Assembly (NCBI GenBank): GCA_036346375.1
Contig: CM070517.1
Location: forward strand, 7,605,161 to 7,669,160
From: Guadua angustifolia
Taxonomy: Eukaryota > Streptophyta > Magnoliopsida > Poales > Poaceae
Direction of reading: 5' to 3'
DNA length: 64,000 nucleotides
The notes under the pieces are model-generated. The model had not been told where the DNA came from and made no database searches. It saw nothing but the letters and a program-made list of their open reading frames with translations. This document shows, in pieces, positions 10,600-20,320 of this stretch (position 1 is the stretch's first letter; every line of letters begins with the position of its first letter). A program made the translations under genes and the position numbers.

Positions 10600-11140
10600 G
10601 GCGTGGCGTGGCTCGCTATGGGGCGCTCCATTATTTGGCTCTTGGCCGAGTGGTACCCGTACATGTACGGTAGTCGGCTCATCATGGAGTGTACTTAGGA
10701 TTGGTTTAATGATGCCTACGCCCGATCTTGTCGGAGCGTAGCGTGGCCCGTCATGGAGCGCACCATTACTTGGCTCTTGGCCGAGCGGTACCCGTACATG
10801 TACGGCAGTCGGCTCATCATGGAGCGTAACTAGGATTGGTTTGATGATGCCTACACCCGATCTTATCGGAGCGCAGCGTGGCCCGTCATGGAGCGCACCA
10901 TCATTTGGCTCTTGGCCGAGCGGTACCCGTACATGTACGGCAGTCGGCTCATCATGGAGCGTACCCAGGATTGGTTTGATGATGCCTACACCCGATCTTG
11001 TCGGAGCGCAGCGTTGCCCGTCATGGAGCGCACCATCATTTGGCTCTTGGCCGAGCGTTACCCGTACATGTACGGTAGTCGGCTCATCATGGAGCGTACC
11101 TAGGATTGGTTTGATGATGCCTACACCCGATCTTGTTGAG
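10600..11140. repeat. 135-bp tandem repeat, four units
   Basis: The GGCTCTTGG landmark recurs at 10637, 10772, 10907 and 11042, exactly 135 bp apart. Each unit has the 14-bp palindrome CCGTACATGTACGG and a TCATGGAGCG box that occurs twice per unit. The units differ by only a few substitutions. They lie in the untranslated 3' part of element D, between its LTR and the insertion of A. As 135 is a multiple of three, repetitive open frames arise on both strands, but I see no reason to call them genes. Confidence 0.9.
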
Positions 11141-11155
11141 CGCTAGCAGGTTCGT

Positions 11156-14100
11156 TGTCGGACCCGAATCGCAGATCCGGACCTTCAGGTATTCTCAGAC
11201 TAGTCCAGATCACGCTAGTACACACAGGAATAACAGGTTGAGATACCACAATCATACACAGCGGAAATAATAAATAAGTACCTCAAACATAATTATAACG
11301 AGTTACACGACCTTATGGTCACCATACAATAATTCGTCACGCAGGACAATAAATAGCAACAGTAGCACAAGTTCAATAGCGGAAGCAAAAGTACGATAAT
11401 GAAACCCCTCGTAGCCATAGGCAACTGACGAGGCTCAACCCTAATTCTCCGGATCTTCGTTAAACTCCTCCTCCCAAGCTGGTGTTGCTTCTTCTTCTAA
11501 GGTTTTTGTCGAAGCAAGGGTGAGTATACAACATACTCAACAAGTCATGCACAATGCAGTTCTATTACTACATGCGTGGCTTATTCCAAGGAAAGGCTTA
11601 ATGGTTATTTTATGTGAAAAATTTTTTCTTTTAACAGATAGTCTTAATTAGATTAAAAGCAATAAAAATCATTACTATAATAATTAATTCCTCAATTCTT
11701 TTTCAAGAGTTTGGCACACACTCTAAGTTTGATTCATTAGTCTTGGCACACACCACCCATTCCATATTTTATTTTGAAAATCTAACCCTTGATCAGAATC
11801 CCGAGCATTGTCCAATACCGCGACGTGGCTATTCAATAGTTTTAACACACACTCGCAGAGGTCAGACACTTTACCCACAGATACGCCGCCACCACACAGT
11901 GATTGATTGCAACAAAGTCTTTCGAGACTAACACCTAACCAAAGGAACCTCTCTAGTATTGCCTTTCTAACACTTCCTCACTCAGAGCCAAAGTTTAGAA
12001 CAGTAAATACAGCTTGGATGGGTACCAAGTCGCAAAGACATGTACGCTCCACCATACTGTTACATTTTTGTGTAATCTGCTTCCGAGGTGTCAAAGGAAA
12101 GATATCAGAACCCTACTAAATTAGGTCCGTCCCATTCCAGACAAGTTGTTGTACGAGTAACTCAGTTCAAAGGCTTGCAAGGTGAAGTCCTCAACTGTCT
12201 CGGGCAAGACATCCATTTTATGTTTCTCGTTACACAGCCTTTACAACCTTCAATACATCCCGTTGCCACATAGGCCCACCTGGCACGAAGCTTTCTCGCC
12301 ACTTGCCCCGGTCCAAATCATTTCCCACCCCGGTTTGCATTTATGCAACACATGCCAATGTCCACTTCATTGAACGAGTAGAACCACATAGGTTGCTACC
12401 CCCAATTCTATTTCCTGACATTATCGCATTATTTCAAAAATGCGTTCCATAATCGCTTAATCAATATTCTTTTGCAATTTGAAAGTCATTCAACAAGATA
12501 CAAAGATACTAAGCAACTAGTCACGGTCTAGCTTCCCGTGTTGGCATTATTATAGCAACCAACGTAAATTAACATCCTAGGGTGACAAGGTTTTTAGGGC
12601 ATAATGACAACATAATCAAGGTGGCATAAACAAGACTGGCATATTAGCTACCATACCCAATTTAATCAATGGTATTTTTAAATAACATAGCATGCAATAT
12701 TTGAAACAAAGTATATTTTGAAATCTCGGCACAAAATGATCAAAACATGACTTGCCTTCAAACAGTAGTTGGTTTTGATCTGGCACTTGCGATGGGTCCT
12801 CGAAATCTTCTCCGACGGTTTCCGGCAACTCGGAGTCTAATCGCAAAACACAATCATACAATAAGCACATAAACAGATAGCAACAGCAACTCTAAAATAA
12901 AATAAAATTCACTAATAAGTAGTTCACATTTTTACAAATTTTTAGGAACTAGAATCGCTCAAATCAGAGTTAAAACACAAAAGTTATAGCGTTTATAAGT
13001 TTTGGAAATTTTTAATAAAAGAATAACCGAATTAATCCATTTATTTTTCTATTGGAAATCCGGTTAAATCCCTCGGCTTGACACGTGTCAAAGACAGAGC
13101 CAACCACGCCAAGACGGGCAGCGACCGGTGGGCCCTCGGATGACGTCATGCTGACGTCAGCACACCCGGCGGTCATTGCACTGACAAGTGGGCCCGATGA
13201 ACAGTGCTCAATCCACACAGTACTCGACACGCGGCGCGCAACTGCTGGTCCACGCGAACACATTTTCTCCTGGCCGTTGGATTTAAATCCAACGGTTGGC
13301 ATATGGCAACGGCTGGGCCTCCGCGGTATACGCGGGCACTATGGTAGCGGTAGGATTGAGGATCTACGGTGCGGTTATTCGAGCGGCAGCCATTGTTGCG
13401 GCTCTGCGTGGTTTAACCCGAGCCGCACATCCAAGATCTAACGGCCATAGTCAAATGCTAACCACGAGCTACGTGGACTCAAGCAGCGCAGATTGGATGA
13501 AGATCCAACGGCGATGGTTACCCGAGCGATACCCTATTCACAAGCCCATCGGCCTCACTAGAGCCACACGATTAAGATCTAACGGCTAAGATCTACCAAT
13601 ACCATTCAGCTCGATTCAAATAGGAATACACGTGGCTTTACCTTGGTCGTGGGATGAAGATCCGACGGCTGAGGCGAGTTGCGATGCTCCGAAGAAGAGG
13701 CGGCGGCGCTTGTCGCCGGACTTGGAGAAGATGAAGTGGTCTACGGCGTTTCCGGGCTTCTCTTGTCGAAAGAAGTGGCTCCAACGACGCGGTGTGGCAC
13801 GGCGAACTTGGCGAAGGGACTAGCTGCGGTGGAGAGTAAGGGACGTCGGCGGAAAACGAAGAAGAACCGAGAAGAGGAAGGATTCCACTTCGGCGAGCTC
13901 GAGCGCAAGCTACGGTGTACGGGAGTGCATGAGTGAGTAGGCAAAATGGGCGGAGTGAAGTGCTGCATGCAGAGGGCTATATCTCCCGCTCGGACAAGAT
14001 TCGGGTGCGCCAGAATCTCGACAAATCTTGGCGCCATCAATGACGGCGGTGCATAGTCACTCCTCCCGATCTTGGCGACCCGTCCCCACCGTCCGATTGC

Positions 14101-14602
14101 GATCCGACGGCTTAGGGCGAGTAACGATTTGGCTACGCGGTGCCACGTGGCAACATCCTTGCGGCCACTTACCGAGATCCAACGACTCATGCGATATAAG
14201 CGATGCAGCTCACCCATGACCGTTCGATCGGGATCACACGGCCCGGGATTAGCGCCGCTAGGGTTTGGCTGGCGCGAGCACAGTGTTGGGCCCGGCCCAA
14301 TACTGTAGCTAGCCCTTTTCCGACTTTTAACAATTAAATTAAATCTAGAAAATCAAAGTAATTATTTAGAGCACTAAAAATACCCAAAAAATTCTAGAAA
14401 AATTCCAAGAAATATTTTAGGGTATTTAGGGCTTAAATAAAATATTTTTAATTATTTTTGATGATTACTTTTATGATGATTAATTATTCAAGAAAAAGAT
14501 AAATTCAAATTAAACTCAAATACTTCCAATTAAATCCCAAAAATTCACAAAAATTCAAATAACTCCAAAAATTTAAATTAAGCCAAATTTTGGGACGTTA
14601 CA
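11156..14602 (-). mobile_element. 3' LTR of element A
   Basis: 3447 bp, from TGTCGGACCC to GGGACGTTACA on the plus strand (minus-strand TGTAACGTCCC...GTCCGACA). It has a GC-rich block (13070-14290) and an AT-rich outer end (14330-14602). Notable motifs are the palindrome TGACACGTGTCA at 13079-13090 (G-box core), TGACGTCA near 13141, a 22-bp perfect palindrome centred on TTTAAA at 13274-13295, and several copies of the short word GATC(C/T)AACGG. ORFs such as 13741-14217 are not matched by an open frame in the other LTR copy and are judged incidental. Confidence 0.9.
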
Positions 14603-14613
14603 AACCTACCCCG
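14603..14613 (-). other. Polypurine tract of element A
   Basis: Directly inside the 3' LTR the minus strand reads GGGGTAGGTT, a purine-rich run interrupted by one T. Elements B (24746-24757) and C (29860-29874) have the matching run at the same place. It primes plus-strand cDNA synthesis. Confidence 0.7.
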
Positions 14614-14716
14614 CTTAACAGAATCTCGACCCCGAGATTTGAAGCTTAACTAAGGAATAGGTTCGAATTCCTTTTCAAATCTTCCTCGCTCCTGTGTGGC
14701 TTCACTTTCTGCGTGA

Positions 14717-15754
14717 TTACTCCTTGAACTCGCAAAATCGGGTGGTCTTGCTCCTTGTTTTTCGATCCACTGTATCCAGAATCTTTATCGGTTGCTCTTT
14801 GTAAGTCAAGTCTTCCTGTAACTCAATTGCTTCCAGCGGTGTTTGTTTGTTAGGCACTCGGAGACACTTCTTGAGTTGCGATACATGAAAGACATTGTGT
14901 ACTCCTGCCAATGACTGCGGTAACTCTAGTTGATATGCGACCTCTCCCCTGCGGCTGATGACCTTAAACGGTCCTACATATCTTGGTGCGAGTTTTCCCT
15001 TTTTGTGAAACCCCTGGACTCCCTTAAGAGGCGTAACTCTGAGATACACATAATCTTCTGGCTTAAAGTTCAAATCCTCGGCGATTGTCCGTGATAACTC
15101 TTCGCTTTGATCATGCGATTTTCAACCTTTCCTTATCGCTATTTGCTCTTGACTTCTTGGAGTATGTCCGTGCTCAAGACACGATGCTCACCAGCCTCAT
15201 TCCAATTTAACGGCGCCCTACAAGGTTGACCATACAATGCTTCGAAGGTGACATCCAAGGCTAGCCTCGATAGTCGTTGTTGTAATCGAATTCGCATATG
15301 GCAAACATTTATCCCAAGACAATGTATATGCCAACGACGTGCTCTCAACATATCTTCCAATATCGATTGACTCTTTCGCTCATCCATCTGCTTGCGGATG
15401 ATATGTCAGATCAAGTTTAAGCGGGTGCCCATTCTTTGATGCAATTTATCCCAAAATCTTGAGGTAAATTGGGTACCTCGTCGATACTATCTTCTTTGGC
15501 ACTCCATGCAAGCAAACGATCCTTGCCATGTATAGCTCTGCCAACTTATCTCCTGAATAGGTTGTCTTTACCGGTATGAAATGTGCAACTTTTGTTAAAC
15601 GATCTACTATGACCCATATGGAGTCATAACCTCCTTGCGTCCTTGGCAATCCGGTGATAAAATCCATTCCGATTTCCTCCCATTTCCACTCTGGTATTTT
15701 TAATGGTTGCAATAGTCCTGTGGCTTCTGATGCATAGCCTTGACTCGCTGACAT
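14717..15754 (-). pseudogene. Integrase and chromodomain-like end of element A
   Basis: The segment 15446-15754 has the first catalytic Asp in IGMDFITGLP and the YSGDKLAELYM block. The frame then breaks at about 15475 exactly where the second catalytic Asp (SDRGTQF in relatives) should be. The segment 15139-15387 is a scrambled-frame remnant with FEALYGQPCRAPLNWNEAGE. The segment 14717-15073 has the C-terminal part (VYLRVTPLKGV, GKLAPRYVGPF, QLELPQSLAGVHNVFHVSQLKKCL) and the start of the chromodomain-like tail (EQPIKILDTVDRKTR), which ends early through a frameshift. At least three frame breaks. Confidence 0.85.
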
Positions 15755-16110
15755 ACATCACATAGTACTACGTGCTCAGCTACTTCCCTCTTCATATTCG
15801 GCCACCAGAACCTTTCTTTCAAGTCTTGATACATCTTCACACTTCCTGGATGAATTGAATACTTGGAGTCATGAGCTTCCTCCAAAATCAACTGCTTTAG
15901 CTCCTTTTTGTTAGGCACACAAATGTGCTTCTTCATCCACAAGGTGCCCTGATCGTCCAGCTTAAATTCCTTTGCTTGGCCTTCCTCCATTTTAGCTTTG
16001 ATTCGCTTGATCTTCTCATCATTCTTCTGACCTTCTCTAATCTGGTCTTCCAAGATAGGCTTCACCTCTAAAGTGGCTACAAATCCTTCCGGAACAACTT
16101 CCAATTTCAA
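15700..16110 (-). pseudogene. RNase H / integrase zinc-domain linker of element A
   Basis: 136 residues. After a Lys/Glu-rich linker, the integrase HHCC zinc domain is complete: H in EEAHDSKYSIHPG (two His) and C-x2-C in VLCDVCQRVKAMH. FWWPNMKREVAEH lies between, as in all chromoviruses. It overlaps the next integrase segment in another frame at about 15754. Confidence 0.85.
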
Positions 16111-16125
16111 CCTCTGAAGGTCCTT

Positions 16126-17498
16126 TCACAATTCTCCCTGGCTTTCTCTCACTATCATATTTAGATTATGACTTTTCCGACTCAAGGCATCAGCTACTAC
16201 ATTGGCCTTGCTGGGATGATAATGGATACCCATGTTGTAATCCTTGATCAGTTCTAACCACCTTCTTTGCCTCATGTTCAGGTCAGATTGGGTGAAAATA
16301 TATTTAAGACTTTTATGGTCTGTATACACCTCACACCTGTTACCAATAAGATAGTGACGCCATATCTTCAGGGCATGCACTACGGTTGCTAGTTCTAGGT
16401 CATGCGTTAGGTAATTCCCTTCATGGCCTTAATTGCCTTGATGCGTAAGCCACTACCTTTCCATTCTGCATTAACACGCATCCAAGTCCTTGGCGTGATG
16501 CATCGCAGTAAATATCAAAACTCTGGTGCACATCTGGTTGAACTAACACTGGTGCTGATGTCAGTCGTTTCTTCAATTCTTGGAAGCTTTTCTCACAATC
16601 CGGTGTCCAGACAAATTTCTTCTCTTTCTTTAGCAATTGTGTAAGAGGTCTAGCAATTGTCGAGAATCCTTCTATAAATCGGCGGTAATACCCAGCCATC
16701 CCAAGAAAACTTCGAATCTGCGTAACCGTCTTCGGTGGTTCCCAATGCAGTACTACCTCAACCTTGCTTGGGTCCACTGCAATTCCCTCGGCAGTCATCA
16801 CATGTCCTAGGAATTCTACCTTACTTTTCCAGAAATCGCATTTACTGAACTTGGCATACAACTGTTGCTCTCTTAGCTTCTCTAGCACTAATCTCAAATG
16901 TTGGGCGTGCTCTTCATTCGTCCTTGAATAAACCAGAATATCGTCTATGAACACGACCACAAATTTATCTAAATATTCCATAAATACTTTGTTCATCAAG
17001 TTCATAAAGTACGCAGGTGCATTTGTCAGTCCGAAGGACATAACGGTGAACTCGTAGTGTCCATATCTTGAAGAAAATGCAGTCTTGGGTATATCCTCTG
17101 TCTTGATTTTCAACTGGTGGTATCCTGACCTAAGGTCGATCTTGGAGAATACTCCTGCTCCTCTTAATTGATCAAAAAGATCATCTATCCGGGGTAACGG
17201 GTATTTATTCTTTATCATCACTTCGTTAAGCGCACGATAATCCACACACATCCGAAAGCTTCCGTCTTTCTTCTTGAGAAATAGAACCGGTGCTCCCTAT
17301 GGTGATGAGCTAGGCCTGATGAACCCTTTTTCCATTAGCTCCTCGATCTGCTTCTTCATTTCTACCAACTCTTCGGTGGACATCCGATATGGTCTTTTTG
17401 CTATCGGCACGGTTCCAGGCACTAAATCGATTGCAAACTCTATGTCTCTGTCTGGTGGCATTCCTGGTAGTTCCTCGGGAAAACATCTGGGTACTCAC
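16126..17498 (-). pseudogene. Reverse transcriptase and RNase H of element A
   Basis: The main frame 16421-17251 has the RT palm: the CVDYRALNEV and FSKIDLRSGYHQ blocks, AFSSRYGHYEFTVMSFGLTNAP, and the catalytic box FIDDILVYS. Connection and RNase H start follow (FDIYCDASRQGLGCVLMQ with the first RNase H Asp). RNase H continues at 16126-16380 (TDHKSLKYIFTQSDLNMRQ, VVADALSRKS). Upstream, 17310-17498 holds the RT N-terminus. The codon for Trp in SPWGAP is TAG at 17297-17299, and further frame shifts separate the pieces. Confidence 0.88.
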
Positions 17499-18135
17499 TG
17501 GCTACTGGTACATCTCTTATACTGACGGTCTCCAGATGGTTTACTAACATCTGTCCTTCTCGAACTGCCATTGCTTGAAATTCCACTTTCCTACCATCAG
17601 GGCTCTCAATAGACACAACTCTTTGCCCGCAGTCTAATACAGCCTTATGCTTAGTCAACCAATCCATTCCGAGGATAACATCTAGGGTTTGGGTATCTAA
17701 TATAATAAGGTTCGCTAGGAACTCTACCCCTTTTATTAATAGCTTAACTCCAGAACAACCGACCTTAGAGCGGAGTTCTGATCCAGAGGATTGGACTAGA
17801 AGTGTACTTTTAAGGTTAACAATATCCAGATCATTTGTCACAGCAAAATCTTGAGAAATGAACGAATGTGAAGCTCCGGAATCGAATAACACTGTAGCTG
17901 GCACTGAGTTGACAAGGAACTTACCGAGCATGACGTCCGTGGCATTCTGGACTTCGTCTGCGGAAATATGGTTAATTCTACCTCGCGTGAATGCTTGCGG
18001 TGTGGCTCCAGCTTGGGTAGATCCTCGGCTTCCTCCCTGGGCAGGAGTTTTAGCTGGCGTGTTTCCTAAATTGAAGCGCACTGGTGTCACTCCTCCCTTC
18101 TTTGGGCACACGTTATTAAATGCCCGCCATTGCAA
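17440..18135 (-). pseudogene. Aspartic protease region of element A
   Basis: 231 residues. The N-terminal part is the zinc-knuckle tail (CPKKGGVTPVRF) and a Gly/Thr-rich linker. Then come the protease with intact FDSGASHSFIS (about residue 85), the VILGMDWLTKHKAVLDC block (flap and end) and the linker toward RT (VFPRNYQECH in a shifted frame). The zinc knuckle ahead of it is degenerate: only part of the C-x2-C-H-C pattern is readable near 18140. The protease core is the best-kept part of this pol. Confidence 0.85.
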
Positions 18136-18289
18136 TTATAGCGGCGCCTTCCGACACCTCATGGTTTCCTCCGCTCGATTAACGATCTGGCCGGGTCCGG
18201 GAGTTTGTCCCATCGCCCTAAGATCGGTGGCGGTGTCGACATCGCTTCTGTTGGAACCTGGAGAACTGCAGGGGTATCATCCTTGATTT

Positions 18290-19141
18290 CTACTGGCCAT
18301 GGCATCCTCCTTGCTGTGCCATGCGGCGTTTGCGATTATCATCTAGTTCCTTGCGCTTGTCTTCCAGTATGAGCGTCTTATTAACTAGCTCTTGAAAATC
18401 GGGAAAGGTGTGGGTAATCAATCCCACCTGTAATCTAGTGTTAAGTCCCTTCATGAAACGGGATTGTCTGGCCTTGTCTATTGCCACGTCTTTTGGAGCG
18501 TAGCGTGCTAGTTGAGTGAACTTATTCAAATAGTCAGCCACAGACTGACCTCCTTGTTTTAGCATTCTAAATTCTTCCTTTTTCAGTTCCATAATACCTT
18601 CTGGTACGTGGTATTGACGAAAGGCTATGGTGAATTCTTCCCAGGTGATTTCCTGTGGGTTTTCCTATGATGCGCAGTAGTTTTCCCACCATTTAGCTGC
18701 TGTTCCTTCTAGCTGATGAGAGGCATAAAGCACCCTCTCATTTCCATCACACTGTGTTATATGTAATTTCCTCTCGATGGTCCTCAACCAATCATCTGCC
18801 TCTAATGGGCTAGCATTGCCTGAGAAAGTAGGTGGACGTGTTCTCATGAACTCGAACAGTCTTGAGTAGGGACGTGGTCCGTTGTTAACAGCTTGATTGT
18901 TGGCGGCTGCATGGTTGTTGATTTGCTGTACAGTGGCCATCATTGTCTGCATCAATTGAGTTTGAGCTACAAGGAAGGCTCCCAAATTCTGCATGTCAAC
19001 CGGCGGTGCTGCCTGTGGTGGTGGTGTATTGCTCTGACTGCCTCCTTGACGTGAACCACTACCTCCGGCTCCGGTGTTGCGAGTATTCACCATCTGTTGA
19101 TTGCCTCGATGGTTTAGAGATAAGAGGGAAAGAATAGGCAA
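18290..19141 (-). pseudogene. Gag of element A with one internal stop
   Basis: One frame runs from 19141 to 18290, interrupted by a single TAG at 18665-18667; the distance to the next ATG at 18592 is a whole number of codons. The likely start is MVNTRNTGAGG, 17 codons into the frame, as the same MVNTRGN start is seen in element B. Domains are: Pro/Gln-rich N-terminus, MQNLGAFLVAQTQLMQTMM helix, and the retrotrans_gag core (RPPTFSGNASPLEADDWL, VLYASHQLEGTAAKWW, EFRMLKQGGQSVADYLNKF). Gag forms the particle and binds RNA. Confidence 0.88.
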
Positions 19142-19379
19142 GTAGAAGAACTTATATGGGGAAACAGATGTAACTTAAATTCTTAACATCCATTCAAAGA
19201 TAATAAATAGGTATGGTCGCTTACAAGGGCCTAAGGGCCTTGCAACCATACTAGCAATCACAGCATCAAACCAAATAGTTCATTACAATAGCATGGCGCA
19301 ACTAAGTTTAAATTTTAAAGACGTGACTCATAACAATTGAGTCTCAACGCAAAAATCCCAACAACTACTCGACCCAACG

Positions 19380-20110
19380 AACTCAGACATCCAGCCATCC
19401 TGGCTGCGGCTCGCCTATCATGTACGCTGGCGGGTGAGCTGGCATTGGGGCAAACTGATCCCCATGACCTCCCACTGGTGCTGTTGGGGCTCCACTGGCT
19501 GCTGATCCTCTGGCGCGGGCTCTGGCTCCTCCTCCTTGTTCTCGTCGTCAAGCTCCATGACGGCCTCAGGCTCCCCGTGACCGTAGAGGGCCTCCTCTAG
19601 CTCGGCGATCCTCTGCACCGCGTGCATCCTGGTCTCTCGCAGGGCCACCTCGGTCTCCTCCAAGGTGCGATACACAGCCTGCAGCTCCACAGTATTAGCG
19701 TCCATGACCTCCTCTTGAGCCGCGGCGAACCGGCCCAAGTGCACGACGGCAGTGGCTGCCCTCCAGCCTCCAAGTGCACTGAGGTCCACCTGCGTCTTGT
19801 GCACACGAAAGCAAGGTCCCACAGCTCGAAGCCATAGTCCCTGCTAACCCTACGCAGCGCTACTTGGGCACACTCCTGTATGCCTGCCTCGTAGCTGGCC
19901 CGCCTCACCGAGAGGTGGAGTGGACGGCTGGCATGCACGTTCTCTCGCGCGTACAAGGTGAGGGTCGCCTCTCAAAGCAGCTGATCCGCTGACCACCCAA
20001 AGGGACTGGTAAGAGGGCGGTCGAAGCCTCCCAAAGACTGAGCATCCTCCAAAGCTCCGCCACAGAACCTCCGTGACGCCACCGAGGAGTGAACCATCCG
20101 TGATCCGCCA
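19380..20110 (-). pseudogene. Extra ORF upstream of gag in element A
   Basis: Three overlapping minus-strand frames together resemble, in order, those at 33290-33900 in element B: SLGGFDRP (about 20020), TLYARENVHASRP with SVRRASYEAGIQE (about 19870-19960), then FRVHKTQ, ATAVVHLGRFAAAQEE and a Leu/Glu-rich helix ending RIAELEEALYG (about 19560-19750), followed by an acidic Pro/Gln tail. The final helix looks like a coiled coil. The frame shifts at about 19810 and 19970. It lies between the PBS and gag, on the gag strand. I do not recognise its function. The similarity to B is the evidence that it was once a real gene. Confidence 0.65.
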
Positions 20111-20303
20111 AAGCAACGCGTCAGTACTAAAATTTTAAAAGAATACAAAAGTAATAGCAAAATGCAGCATAGGTATGAAGTAAGGAAGAAGGGATAAGTC
20201 AAGATTTCATTGATTATTCTTGCCCAATTTTACTCTTTAGAAATTAACTTTTATCCTCTCTAGAACGGCCATTCTAACTAGGGTTAAGTCCTACAGTCAG
20301 TAT

Positions 20304-20316
20304 GGCTCTGATACCA
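20304..20316 (-). other. PBS of element A (initiator Met tRNA)
   Basis: Plus strand ggctctgatacca, minus strand TGGTATCAGAGCC, 4 bp from the LTR edge at 20321. Matches the plant initiator tRNA-Met 3' end. Confidence 0.9.
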
Positions 20317-20320
20317 ACTC

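Noticed and set aside
10600..11140. CRISPR-like array
   Set aside because: The units are 135-bp direct tandem copies without unique spacers, in a plant retrotransposon.
10841..11146. 101-residue repetitive ORF
   Set aside because: It is only the 135-bp tandem repeat read in one frame; other frames and the other strand are also open because 135 is a multiple of three.
13741..14217. 158-residue minus-strand ORF in the 3' LTR of A
   Set aside because: The matching place in the 5' LTR (22905-23132) is open for less than half the length and no domain is recognisable. GC-rich LTR DNA has few stop codons, so an incidental ORF is expected.
19418..19822. Host gene candidate for the coiled-coil ORF
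   Set aside because: Its position between PBS and gag and its counterpart in element B show it belongs to the retrotransposon, so it is listed as an element ORF and not as a host gene.
20300..20318. Sequence matching initiator tRNA-Met
   Set aside because: Only the ~13-base primer-binding site is present (also at 6985, 34094, 49411); no cloverleaf, so there is no tRNA gene.
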